A stretch of 20,191 nt of DNA from FEN-1219 sp037445815 (lineage in GTDB: Bacteria; Pseudomonadota; Gammaproteobacteria; Steroidobacterales; Rariloculaceae), in NCBI GenBank assembly GCA_037445815.1, contig JBBIJV010000049.1:1-20191 (forward strand), in the 5' to 3' direction. Position 1 is the first letter of the stretch. Every line of letters begins with the position of its first letter. The translations under genes were made by a program, and so were the position numbers. Below are positions 6,628-14,936 of this stretch, one piece after another. The notes beneath the pieces were generated by a model. It made no database searches and was not told the DNA's origin. It saw only the letters and a list, made by a program, of their open reading frames with translations.

Positions 6628-7563
6628 ATGTCGGCGTTAATTTGCGGCTCGGTGGCCTACGACAACATCATGGTCTTCGAGGATTCGTTCAAGAATCACA
6701 TCCTCCCCGACAAGATCCACATGCTCAACGTGGCGTTCCTCGTGCCGAAGCTGCGACGCGAGTTCGGCGGCTGCGCCACGAACATCGCCTACAACTTGAA
6801 GCTGCTCGGCGAGGACCCGCTGCCGATGGCGACGGTGGGCCAGGACTACGAGCCGTACCGCAAGCGCCTCAAAGCGCTCGGCATCAAGCAGACGTACATC
6901 AAGCAGCTCGACGATACGTTCACGGCGCAGGCGTTCATCACGACGGACCTGTCGTCGAACCAGATCATCGCCTTCCACCCCGGCGCGATGAACTTCTCCG
7001 AGAAGAACAAGGTGACGGATGCCAAGGGCGTCACCATCGGCATGGTGTCGCCGGACGGCCGCACCGGCATGATCAAGCACGCCGAGCAGTTCGCGAGGAA
7101 GAGGATTCCGTTCTTTTTCGACCCGGGCCAGGGCTTGCCGATGTTCGACGGCGAGGACCTTCGCCACTTCATAGAGCTCGCCACCTGGGTCACAGTCAAC
7201 GACTACGAGTGGGAGCTCTTGAAAGACCGCACGGGCTGGACCGAGGCGCAGATCCTGGAGCGCGTCGACGCGCTAATCATCACTCTGGGCGGTCAGGGCT
7301 CGGTCATCCACACGAAGCACAAGAAACACGAGATACCGCCCGTCAAGCCGAAGTCCGTCGAAGACCCGACGGGGTGCGGCGACGCGTATCGCGCGGGGCT
7401 GCTCTACGGTCTCCTGAACGACCTCGATTGGGAGACGACGGGCCGCATCGCGAGCTTGATGGGCTCGATCAAGATCGAGCACCAAGGGCCGCAGAACCAC
7501 GAGTTCACGCTGGAACAGTTCAAGAAACGTTACAAGGCCGCGTTCGGCCGGAAACTTCAGTAA
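6628..7563 (+). CDS. PfkB-family sugar/nucleoside kinase, probable adenosine kinase
   Basis: A 311-aa ribokinase-fold (PfkB) kinase. The N-terminal substrate motif is FGGCATNIAYNLKLLGE (about 47-63). The C-terminal signature is DPTGCGDAYRAGLLYGL, starting at Asp246, with GCGD forming the anion hole and Asp252 the catalytic base. LIITLGGQGSVI precedes it. The substrate cannot be read from sequence alone, but the gene lies between metK and ahcY. Phosphorylating adenosine to AMP would pull the reversible adenosylhomocysteinase reaction forward, so adenosine kinase is the likely role. ATG 6628 is chosen because AGGTGAGGAACGG precedes it and MSALICGSVAYDN is the normal family start. An in-frame upstream ATG would include the intergenic hairpin. 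Confidence 0.85.
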   Translation: MSALICGSVAYDNIMVFEDSFKNHILPDKIHMLNVAFLVPKLRREFGGCATNIAYNLKLLGEDPLPMATVGQDYEPYRKRLKALGIKQTYIKQLDDTFTAQAFITTDLSSNQIIAFHPGAMNFSEKNKVTDAKGVTIGMVSPDGRTGMIKHAEQFARKRIPFFFDPGQGLPMFDGEDLRHFIELATWVTVNDYEWELLKDRTGWTEAQILERVDALIITLGGQGSVIHTKHKKHEIPPVKPKSVEDPTGCGDAYRAGLLYGLLNDLDWETTGRIASLMGSIKIEHQGPQNHEFTLEQFKKRYKAAFGRKLQ

Positions 7564-7576
7564 TAGGAGAGTTACG

Positions 7577-9004
7577 ATGGCTGCCGTCAAGAAGCCGCGC
7601 GCGAGCGCTAACAACGACTACTACGTCAAGGACATCGGCCTTGCCGATTTCGGCCGCAAGGAGATCGAGCTCGCCGAGCTCGAGATGCCGGGCCTCATGT
7701 CGACGCGCGAGGAGTACGGCCCGAAGCAGCCGCTCAAGGGTGCGCGCATCACGGGCTCGCTGCACATGACGATCCAGACGGCCGTGCTGATCGAGACGCT
7801 GCAAGCGCTCGGCGCGAAGGTGCGCTGGGCGAGCTGCAACGTGTTCTCGACGCAGGACCACGCGGCCGCCGCCATTGCCGTGCGCGGCACGCCCGTGTTC
7901 GCCTACAAGGGCGAGTCGCTCGAGGAGTACTGGGAGTTCATCGACCGTACGCTCGACTGGGGCGGGAGCGAGGGCCCGAACATGATTCTGGACGACGGCG
8001 GCGACGCGACGCTGTTCGTGCACCTGGGCTATGAAGCCACCAAGAACCCCAAGATTCTCGACAAGAAGCCGGGCTCGGAGGAGGAGCGCATTCTGCTCGC
8101 CCAGCTCAAGAAGTCTCTGAAGAAAGATCCCAAGCGCTTCAAGAACATGCCGGCTGGAATTCGCGGAGTTTCGGAGGAGACGACGACGGGCGTGCACCGG
8201 CTCTATCAGATGCACAAGCAGGGCCGCCTGCTGTTCCCGGCCATCAACGTCAACGACTCGGTCACGAAGTCGAAGTTCGACAACCTCTATGGCTGCCGCC
8301 ACTCGCTCGTCGACGCCATCAACCGCGCGACGGACGTCATGCTGGCCGGCAAGATCGCCGTCGTGGCCGGCTACGGCGACGTGGGCAAGGGCTCGGCACA
8401 GTCGCTGCGCGCGCAGTCGGCGCGCGTCATCGTCACGGAGATCGACCCCATCTGCGCGCTGCAAGCGGCGATGGAGGGCTACACGGTCATGACGATGGAC
8501 GAGGCGTGCAAGATCGGCGACGTGTTCGTCACGACCACGGGCTGCGTCGACGTCATCACCGAGAAGCACATCAAGCAGATGAAGCACAATGCGATCGTCT
8601 GCAACATCGGCCACTTCGACAACGAGATCCAGGTCGACAAGCTCAGGAAGTACAAGTGGATCGAGATCAAGCCGCAGGTGCACCAGATCGAGATCTCGAA
8701 GGGCCGCAGCATCATCCTGCTGGCCGAAGGCCGCCTCGTGAACTTGGGCTGCGCCACGGGACATCCCTCTTTCGTGATGTCGAACAGCTTCACGAACCAG
8801 ACGCTGGCGCAGATCGAGCTCTACCAGAACACCAAGAAGTACCCGCTCGGCGTCTACGTGCTGCCGAAGCACTTGGACGAGAAAGTGGCGAGCCTGCACC
8901 TCGAGAAGATCGGCGTGAAGCTCGACAAGCTCACCAAAGCGCAAGCCGATTACTTGGGCGTTCCCGTCGAGGGCCCGTACAAGTCGGATCACTACCGCTA
9001 TTGA
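7577..9004 (+). CDS. ahcY: Adenosylhomocysteinase
   Basis: A 475-aa S-adenosyl-L-homocysteine hydrolase, which splits SAH to homocysteine and adenosine and relieves product inhibition of methyltransferases. Landmarks in order are GSLHMTIQTAVLIETL, the SCNVFSTQDHAAAA substrate region, PAINVNDSVTKSKFDN, the NAD-binding GYGDVGKGSAQSL (about 264-276), CNIGHFDNEIQ, GHPSFVMSNSF and the C-terminal KSDHYRY. It includes the roughly 40-residue insertion around LKKDPKRFKNMPAGIRG that is typical of the longer bacterial form. AGGAG lies eight bases before the ATG, and the gap to the kinase is only 13 nt, so the two are co-transcribed. A strong terminator follows. This is the detoxification step of the methyl cycle, in place of the Pfs/LuxS route. 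Confidence 0.98.
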   Translation: MAAVKKPRASANNDYYVKDIGLADFGRKEIELAELEMPGLMSTREEYGPKQPLKGARITGSLHMTIQTAVLIETLQALGAKVRWASCNVFSTQDHAAAAIAVRGTPVFAYKGESLEEYWEFIDRTLDWGGSEGPNMILDDGGDATLFVHLGYEATKNPKILDKKPGSEEERILLAQLKKSLKKDPKRFKNMPAGIRGVSEETTTGVHRLYQMHKQGRLLFPAINVNDSVTKSKFDNLYGCRHSLVDAINRATDVMLAGKIAVVAGYGDVGKGSAQSLRAQSARVIVTEIDPICALQAAMEGYTVMTMDEACKIGDVFVTTTGCVDVITEKHIKQMKHNAIVCNIGHFDNEIQVDKLRKYKWIEIKPQVHQIEISKGRSIILLAEGRLVNLGCATGHPSFVMSNSFTNQTLAQIELYQNTKKYPLGVYVLPKHLDEKVASLHLEKIGVKLDKLTKAQADYLGVPVEGPYKSDHYRY

Positions 9005-9016
9005 TGGTCGTTCACG

Positions 9017-9061
9017 TCCCGGCCGCGCGTCTCCCCCCTCGAAGCGCGGCCGGGATTTCCT
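9017..9061 (+). terminator. Intrinsic terminator after ahcY
   Basis: TCCCGGCCGCGC (9017-9028) pairs exactly with GCGCGGCCGGGA (9044-9055) across a 15-nt loop. The stem is followed by TTTCCTTCTTC. It starts 12 nt after the ahcY stop and ends the SAM-cycle transcript, at least in part. fhs lies only about 30 nt further on, so it needs read-through or a promoter inside this gap or the ahcY 3' end. Confidence 0.75.
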
Positions 9062-9088
9062 TCTTCACTTTCACGCGGTGACAAGCAC

Positions 9089-10765
9089 ATGAAAGACGAT
9101 CTAGCCATAGCGCGCGGCGTCAAGCTGCGCAAAGTCGTGGAGCTCGCGAAGGAGCGTCTCGGCATCGAGCCCGACGAGCTCGAGCCGTACGGCCACTACA
9201 AGGCGAAGCTGTCGGACGCGCTGATCAACCGCGTGCAGAAGAACAAGGACGGCAAGCTGATTCTCGTCACGGCGATCTCGCCGACGCCGGCCGGCGAGGG
9301 CAAGACGACGACGACGATCGGCTTGGGCGACGCGCTGAATGCCATCGGCAAGAAGGCCATGATCTGCGTGCGCGAGCCGTCTTTGGGTCCTTGCTTCGGC
9401 GTGAAGGGCGGCGGCGCCGGCGGCGGCCACTCGCAGGTCGCGCCCATGGAGGACATCAACCTCCATTTCACGGGCGATTTCCACGCCGTCAGCATCGCGC
9501 ACAACTTGCTGGCCGCGCTCGTCGACAACCACATCTATTTCGGCAATCAGCTCGGCTTCGACGTCCGCCGGCCCGTCTGGCGGCGCGTGCTCGACATGAA
9601 CGACCGGTCGCTGCGGCACATCGTGAACGGCTTGGGCGGCACGGCGAATGGCTTCCCGCGCGAGACGGGCTACGACATCGTCGCGGCCTCGGAGATCATG
9701 GCGATCCTGTGTCTCTCGAGCTCGCTCGCCGACATGCGCGAGCGCTTCAAGCAGATCATCGTCGGCTACACGCGCGACAACAAGCCGATCCGCGCCGAGC
9801 AGCTGAAGGCGCAGGGCGCGATGACGGTGCTCATGAAGGAGGCCATCAAGCCGAACCTCGTGCAGTCGCTCGAGCACACGCCCACGCTCGTGCACGGCGG
9901 CCCGTTCGCGAACATCGCGCACGGCTGCAACTCGGTCATCGCGACGAGGACGGCGCTCAAGCTCGCCGACTACGTCGTCACGGAAGCCGGCTTCGGTGCG
10001 GATCTCGGCGCCGAGAAGTTCGTCGACATCAAATGCCGCAAGTCGGGCCTGCGCCCGTCGGCGGCCGTGCTTGTCGGCACGGCGCGCGCGCTGAAGTACT
10101 CGGGCGGCGCGAAGATCGAGGACGTCAACAGCGAGGACACGCAAGCGCTGATGAAGGGCATGGCGAACATGGATCGCCACGTGAAGAACATCCGCGAGAA
10201 CTACGGTCTGCCCGTCATCGTCGCGCTGAACCGCTTCGGCAGCGACACGGAGCGCGAGTTCGAGCTCATCAAGAAGCACTTGGGCGAGCAGGGCGTCGAA
10301 GCGCTCGTCTGCGAGCACTTCGCGAAGGGCTCGAAGGGCGCCGTCAACCTCGCCGAGTCGATGGTCAAGCTCATCGACAGGAATCCCGGCAAGCTCAAGT
10401 TCGTCTACGAAGACGCCGACGAGCTCTGGAAGAAGATCGGCAAGGTCGCGAAGCACATCTATCACGCGAGCGAGGTCGTCGCCGATACCGCCGTGCGGCA
10501 GAAGATAGAGAAGTTCCAGCAGGACGGCTTCGGCAATCTGCCGATCTGCATCGCGAAGACGCAGTACTCGTTCTCGACGGACCCGAAGCTGCGCGGCGCG
10601 CCGGAAGGGCACGTATTCAACGTGCGCGACGTTTATCTCTCGGCCGGCGCCGGGTTCATGGTGGTGCTGTCGGGCGACATGATGACGATGCCGGGCCTGC
10701 CGAAGGTGCCGGCGTCGGACGGCATCGACATCGACGCGGACGGCAACATCGTCGGGCTGGCGTAA
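9089..10765 (+). CDS. fhs: Formate--tetrahydrofolate ligase
   Basis: A 558-aa formyltetrahydrofolate synthetase, which uses ATP and formate to make 10-formyl-THF and feeds the folate one-carbon pool. The length matches bacterial enzymes. Visible landmarks are the P-loop TPAGEGKTTTT (66-76), REPSLGPCFGVKGGGAGGG, the following DINLHFTGDFHA block, VTEAGFGADLGAEKF and the C-terminal GAGFMVVLSGDMMTMPGLP. GGTGA lies seven bases before the ATG. It follows the SAM-cycle genes but is separated from ahcY by a strong terminator, so it may be expressed at a different level. Its product can be carried by FolD (not in this window) to methylene-THF, the substrate of the metF product. Confidence 0.98.
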   Translation: MKDDLAIARGVKLRKVVELAKERLGIEPDELEPYGHYKAKLSDALINRVQKNKDGKLILVTAISPTPAGEGKTTTTIGLGDALNAIGKKAMICVREPSLGPCFGVKGGGAGGGHSQVAPMEDINLHFTGDFHAVSIAHNLLAALVDNHIYFGNQLGFDVRRPVWRRVLDMNDRSLRHIVNGLGGTANGFPRETGYDIVAASEIMAILCLSSSLADMRERFKQIIVGYTRDNKPIRAEQLKAQGAMTVLMKEAIKPNLVQSLEHTPTLVHGGPFANIAHGCNSVIATRTALKLADYVVTEAGFGADLGAEKFVDIKCRKSGLRPSAAVLVGTARALKYSGGAKIEDVNSEDTQALMKGMANMDRHVKNIRENYGLPVIVALNRFGSDTEREFELIKKHLGEQGVEALVCEHFAKGSKGAVNLAESMVKLIDRNPGKLKFVYEDADELWKKIGKVAKHIYHASEVVADTAVRQKIEKFQQDGFGNLPICIAKTQYSFSTDPKLRGAPEGHVFNVRDVYLSAGAGFMVVLSGDMMTMPGLPKVPASDGIDIDADGNIVGLA

Positions 10766-10783
10766 AGATGCTTTCTGCACGTT

Positions 10784-10814
10784 GCGGTGCGCCCTTTTTC
10801 GTGGGGCGCACCGC
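10784..10814 (+). terminator. Stem-loop downstream of fhs, possible terminator
   Basis: GCGGTGCGCCC (10784-10794) pairs perfectly with GGGCGCACCGC (10804-10814) around a 9-nt loop that contains five T. It lies 18 nt after the fhs stop, in the 106-nt gap between convergent genes. No T-run follows on the plus strand, so it is a weaker candidate than the one after ahcY. It could also serve the minus-strand nucleotidyltransferase. Confidence 0.45.
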
Positions 10815-10871
10815 GTTCGCTCGAAACGCCGGCTTCGGAGGAAGCGTCGCGACCTTTCGGGGACGAACAAC

Positions 10872-11363
10872 CTAGCGTTTGCCGAGCCGACGCAGGGCCT
10901 CGGCAATGACGGCGGCGTCCATCTGATCTTTGGGGCGCGCGCCCTGTTTCGTCTTCAGCAGCCCTGGGAGATCCAGCACTCGGATGGACGTGCCGTCGAT
11001 CGTCATCGACACGACGTGCGGCGCCATCTCGGCCCAACTGAATCCTGCGATCGAGGGCATGACGTCTACGGTGAATTCGTCGTTGATGCGGATCGCATGA
11101 CGCTTGTCGTCCGCGAACACGTCGCCCTCGGCCGCGAGCTCTGCGGCCGCACCATCAGGAAGCCGTGAGAGCGCCAGAATCCAACGGCGCGCATTCTCCG
11201 CGCTCGGATTGACGAGAATGTCGATGTCCTCTGAGAACCGGCTAAAACCGTGTGCGGCGATCGCATAGGCACCGACGAGCGCATACTCTGCACCCGCTTC
11301 GTCGAGATAGCGGGCGAGCGCTTTCACGTCTTCCCACGTGGCCGGGCGGGTGTAGTCGGTCAA
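10872..11363 (-). CDS. Nucleotidyltransferase, AbiEii/MNT-like
   Basis: A 163-aa protein of the small nucleotidyltransferase superfamily. The core is EYALVGAYAIAAHGFSRFSEDIDILV (27-51): a Gly-containing helix start, then Asp46 and Asp48 as the metal-binding DxD pair. The C-terminal part contains IRVLDLPGLLKTKQ and KDQMDAAVIAEALRR, typical of AbiEii/DUF6036-like members. Such proteins act as toxins or antitoxins by nucleotidylating RNA or partner proteins, but the target here is unknown. Its ATG overlaps the stop of the 73-aa upstream gene by 4 nt (ATGA), so translation is probably coupled. It converges on fhs. Confidence 0.8.
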   Translation of the reverse strand: MTDYTRPATWEDVKALARYLDEAGAEYALVGAYAIAAHGFSRFSEDIDILVNPSAENARRWILALSRLPDGAAAELAAEGDVFADDKRHAIRINDEFTVDVMPSIAGFSWAEMAPHVVSMTIDGTSIRVLDLPGLLKTKQGARPKDQMDAAVIAEALRRLGKR

Positions 11364-11581
11364 CGATGTTTCTCGACCATGGCGTCTACGGTCCAGCGGA
11401 GCCGATCGGCATCCATCTCTTCGGCAGAGGAGTAGATGAACACGCCTTTGGGCGCACGCGTGCGGTAGCGCGCCTGCGCCGCGAGGGCAACGCGGTCGGC
11501 CGCGGTCAGTGGCTGCCCGTCGCGCGATTGGCGGCGGCCTATCGTTCGGCGGATCGGCTGCTGGTCGACGGTCGAGCTCAT
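11360..11581 (-). CDS. Small protein paired with the nucleotidyltransferase
   Basis: A 73-aa protein without a named domain. The N-terminus is basic and disordered-looking (RRTIGRRQSRDG). The C-terminal half carries FIYSSAEEMDADRLRWTVDAMVEKHR, probably helical. It is upstream of the nucleotidyltransferase and overlaps it by 4 nt, as in two-gene toxin-antitoxin-like modules, so it may be the partner or antitoxin. The ATG at 11581 has no clear ribosome site. TAGAAT about 30 nt upstream could be a -10. Coding is supported mainly by the coupling and by the non-random C-terminus. Confidence 0.6.
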   Translation of the reverse strand: MSSTVDQQPIRRTIGRRQSRDGQPLTAADRVALAAQARYRTRAPKGVFIYSSAEEMDADRLRWTVDAMVEKHR

Positions 11582-11931
11582 GCCGCGATCAGCCTAGTCA
11601 AATCAATTCTAGGCGGCAACGGTGCGCGTCTGCGATCGCCCTCGTAGGAGCGTCTTCAGCGCGATGGCGGCGGCCGGATGTGCCGGTGGCGTGAGGTCGA
11701 AGTACGTCGCACGCCTGGGCCACGGCGCTATCTATATGGTACGCAAACCGCCGGGCGTTGGTTCGGCCGGCATGCGTTGCAATTGCCATGTGCGGGCTCG
11801 CCGAGCGGTACGCTCCGCTCGTCGCTCGAGGGCGCGGCGGCTGAAGGGATGAGGGGCAGCGCGGCGTCGCTGATGGACGAAGCAGCCGGCGCAAAGCGGC
11901 TGCGCCAACGGCCTCAAAAACAACGATCCGC
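11582..11931. other. Intergenic stretch without a recognisable gene
   Basis: About 350 bases lie between the small paired gene and the 3' end of G8 copy 1. The open frames here are Arg/Ala-rich and look like GC-driven noise. A short stem (11882-11888 with 11897-11903) lies about 30 nt after the stop of G8 copy 1 but has no T-run on the minus strand. The promoter for the nucleotidyltransferase module is expected near 11600. Confidence 0.5.
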
Positions 11932-14559
11932 TTATCGGCTCACTGTAACGCTGGCTTGAGTGTCCAACGGGCCAAACTGATCTCTGCCGACGCCCTCGGG
12001 GGCGGTCGGGACTACCAGCTTCACCCAGACGGCATCTGGACCCTTGAAATACGAAGTCTCGGTCGCGTTGCGCAAAGCGTCGAGGCTGTCCTGCTGCTTC
12101 CCGGAGGCCGCGTTGGCGAACCCCGGCAGCTCGAAGATGACCCATGAGTCTTTGGCCATTTCGCTCAAGCTAATGGCAAGTTCCGGTCTTTCGGTCTTCA
12201 CGCGGATCTCGGTTGCGGCGCGCACTGTGCTCTGATTGGCCGTGATCTTGAAGTCCTTGCCATTGCGGCTCAGGACAATTGGCTGTTGAGGAACAGCCGC
12301 CCGCGCCGGCGCGGCCGCCGACGCAGGCGCCGGCGCAGCTGACCGCAGAGGAACGTCTTTCAGCGCAAGACCAGCACCCCTCGTGGGTCCCGGCCTCGTG
12401 ATGCTGAACCGAATGCGTCCGATATCACCCGCGCACACAGAGGCGTTCCAGGTGGGATGAATCTCGCAAGTTTCGTCCGTGGCGACGCTGTCGTTCTCGC
12501 CGTCGTGTAGCAGGACGTAAGAGTCCGGAATGCCGGTCGTCGAGCCGTCCAGATCGTGGATCGCCAAGCTCCGGTAGGCTACGGCACCCCGGTTGTCGCT
12601 ATCGAACCTCGAGTCGATTTTCGGGAAGTACACGGGCTTCGCGTTGACGAACTTCGCGCCTTTGACGGTGTTTTCGGTGGTAACCCCGGCGCCCGTGAAC
12701 AACAGCCATGAAAGCGCTCCCGATCCGCGCTGCTTGTTGTCCTGGAAATTCACGAAGGTCGTGTCGACAACGTCATGGCGGTAGTCGTAGTACTCGTAGG
12801 CGCGGATCGGGAAATCGGGAATCAGGCGCTTCGGCAGACTGCGCCCATAGGCCTTCTCCTCCGGCGTCACGGGGTTGCCGATGTTGTCGGTTTCGCCCAC
12901 GAACAGCGAATCAACCACCATTGAGGTAAACAAGTCATCGCCGAAGGAACCGGTTGAATGGGTAAAACCTATGGCATTGTCCGCCGACCTCAGGTTGCTG
13001 AAGACGTGCCGTTCGCCGCGGCCCCAGACGCCGCCGTTGCGATTCTTGTAAGTGGTGAGATTCGCGAACAGCGCGTCCACGCTCTTGCTGTTCGGGTCGG
13101 CAGGGTCAACCTTCGGCATGTACGAGGGGCCGGCCAACCCGAAGACGTTTTCCGTATTGATGTTCCGATCGAACATGAACCCGTCGAAGTTGGAGTGGGC
13201 CACGTTGCCTTTGAACTCCCGGATCGGCGTGCGCCGCGGCCAAATGGTTTTGGCGATCTCCGTGCCCAGGAACTGGCCTTGCGGGTGCTCCGGCAACGAC
13301 AACCAGAAGCCATTCTCGTCCGAGCCGGCGGCCACGTTGTCGATGAACGCGTTGTCCGGATTGGTGATCCAGTAAGCCGCCACCGTGTTGTCCGAAGGCA
13401 GCAGGGTGTCCTGGCCGGACACGCTGGCTTGTCTGATGTTCTGGCGATTCCCGCTGATCTCTCCGTTTGGTGCGAGATTGTACGGGACACATTCCTTGGT
13501 GGGATGGCACTTGATCTCAATGGCGAGATTCCTGACGAACTCGTTACCGTGCTCGATGCCGTCTTCCAGGAAGAAGCAGTGACCGACGATGTTGTAGGTC
13601 ACGTTGTTCTCGACACGGAGATAATTCGTGCCGTGCACCGTCACGCAGCGGTTGTAGGTATCGTGGATGGAGGCGTTCTTGATGTACTGGCCCTGCGCAT
13701 CGCCGACCAGGTGCCAATGGATCGGATACCGGGCCAGCGTCATGTGCTGGCCCATGCGGTTCAGCTCGACGCCCGAGACGAACATCTTGCTCGACGGCAT
13801 CGCCATGATGTGGCCGCCGAAGTAGGTCTCGCCTGCATCAGCCGAGGCCTGGATCTTGATGTTGCGCGTGAGCAAGCCCACCTCACCGCGCTCGTCCACG
13901 CCGAAGGTGATCTCGCCGAAGTGCATGTAGTCGAGCTTGCGGTCGAGCGTGATCTTGTTGCCGCTGATGGCGGCGATCGTGCGGCGTTCGGCCTGGCGCG
14001 GATCGAAGTCCGTCGATGCGAGAACGATCTCGTCACCGACGCGCCAGCCTGAAGCGTCCAGTACTTCGATCGACGTGCTGCCAGCTTTGGCCGTCTTGCT
14101 GAGCTTGGTCCAGGTGTGGGTGCGATCGCCGTGCAGGTTCAGGGTGCCGCCCGAGATCATGATCCCGCGATCCCCCATGCCGGCCATGATGTCTTCGTTG
14201 GGGACGTTGTTGGTGAAGGTGATCGTCGCGTTGCGCGTGTGCGGGCTCGCTTCGCTGCCGATCGCGAGCTCGCCGTGCAGCATGATCCACTCGGTCGTCA
14301 GCTCGAGGTCGGCGTCGTTCGAGAACGTGAGCTTGCCGTCGATCGAGAGACCGCCGAGCGCGGGCGGGCTGACGTCGAGGATCACGTCCTTGTCGCGCCC
14401 GATCGTGACCTTGTCGCCGGCGATTGGAACCTTGCCGTTCGGCCAGGTCGCGGGATCGGACCACCTCGTCGGAGCGGCCTGTGCGGTCGCGCATGCGCCG
14501 CCAAGCAGCAGTGCGGGAACGAGAGACACGCGAAGGAACGAGCGACTCCCATTGGTCAT
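11932..14559 (-). CDS. G8-domain parallel beta-helix exported protein, copy 1
   Basis: An 875-aa exported protein. A signal peptide (about 1-28, ending AQA-AP) is followed by a G8 domain starting RWSDPATWPNGKVPIAGD and ending near the HTWTKL segment. Next is a parallel beta-helix region with PIHWHLVGD, CVTVHGTNYLRVENNVTYN and GHCFFLEDGIEHGN. This combination is that of animal CEMIP, TMEM2 and PKHD1L1, some of which depolymerise hyaluronan, so binding or cleavage of an extracellular polysaccharide is a fair but unproven inference. The C-terminus has an Ala/Pro linker (SAAPAPASAAAPARA) and a conserved beta domain with VLSRNGKDF and WVIFELPGFA. ATG 14559 is chosen because a G6 run lies seven bases upstream and the signal peptide starts there. 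It is a paralogue of copies 2 and 3, inverted relative to them. Confidence 0.88.
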   Translation of the reverse strand: MTNGSRSFLRVSLVPALLLGGACATAQAAPTRWSDPATWPNGKVPIAGDKVTIGRDKDVILDVSPPALGGLSIDGKLTFSNDADLELTTEWIMLHGELAIGSEASPHTRNATITFTNNVPNEDIMAGMGDRGIMISGGTLNLHGDRTHTWTKLSKTAKAGSTSIEVLDASGWRVGDEIVLASTDFDPRQAERRTIAAISGNKITLDRKLDYMHFGEITFGVDERGEVGLLTRNIKIQASADAGETYFGGHIMAMPSSKMFVSGVELNRMGQHMTLARYPIHWHLVGDAQGQYIKNASIHDTYNRCVTVHGTNYLRVENNVTYNIVGHCFFLEDGIEHGNEFVRNLAIEIKCHPTKECVPYNLAPNGEISGNRQNIRQASVSGQDTLLPSDNTVAAYWITNPDNAFIDNVAAGSDENGFWLSLPEHPQGQFLGTEIAKTIWPRRTPIREFKGNVAHSNFDGFMFDRNINTENVFGLAGPSYMPKVDPADPNSKSVDALFANLTTYKNRNGGVWGRGERHVFSNLRSADNAIGFTHSTGSFGDDLFTSMVVDSLFVGETDNIGNPVTPEEKAYGRSLPKRLIPDFPIRAYEYYDYRHDVVDTTFVNFQDNKQRGSGALSWLLFTGAGVTTENTVKGAKFVNAKPVYFPKIDSRFDSDNRGAVAYRSLAIHDLDGSTTGIPDSYVLLHDGENDSVATDETCEIHPTWNASVCAGDIGRIRFSITRPGPTRGAGLALKDVPLRSAAPAPASAAAPARAAVPQQPIVLSRNGKDFKITANQSTVRAATEIRVKTERPELAISLSEMAKDSWVIFELPGFANAASGKQQDSLDALRNATETSYFKGPDAVWVKLVVPTAPEGVGRDQFGPLDTQASVTVSR

Positions 14560-14936
14560 GACATCACCCCCCAACTCGAAGACGACCCAGTGCTTAGAGG
14601 AAAAGCATAGCGCGATTGCCCCGCGGTCCAGCACGGCTTTGCGTGATCGTGAGCCTCGCGAGCCGATCCGCTGATCGCCTTACACCACGACTCACCCCGA
14701 GCGGCGCGCCGGGAGCGTCCCGCAAGTCACGCCAGTGCGCGAACACCGCGATGGGATGACGGCGGACATTGCTTCGCACGGCAGTCGGCGGCGCCCCTGC
14801 GCCGATGCGGCCGAGCTTCATGCCAAGCCTGGTCTCTGCTACCGCCGGCCTGTATTTCCGGCATACACTTGCGTGCGACCGGGGCGCAACAAGCGTCGCG
14901 GTCGCTGAACTAACGCACGCCGGAGGAGAGCACCGT
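14560..14936. promoter_or_regulatory. Divergent region with G8 copy 1 promoter-like element
   Basis: About 375 bases separate G8 copy 1 and the cupin. On the minus strand, positions 14619-14597 read GCAATCGCGCTAT followed by GCTTTTCCTC. This closely matches the region 40 nt before G8 copy 2, and TATGCT (14609-14604) is a plausible -10. The G-run leader follows. The rest, toward the cupin, shows no gene; a candidate cupin promoter near 14857-14870 is weak. Confidence 0.5.

Noticed and set aside
11598..11894. Minus-strand open frame of 98 codons
   Set aside because: Arg/Pro/Ala-rich composition with no recognisable motif or ribosome site; looks like a GC-driven random frame.
11882..11903. Terminator after G8 copy 1
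   Set aside because: A 7-bp stem exists but no T-run follows on the minus strand, so it cannot be supported.
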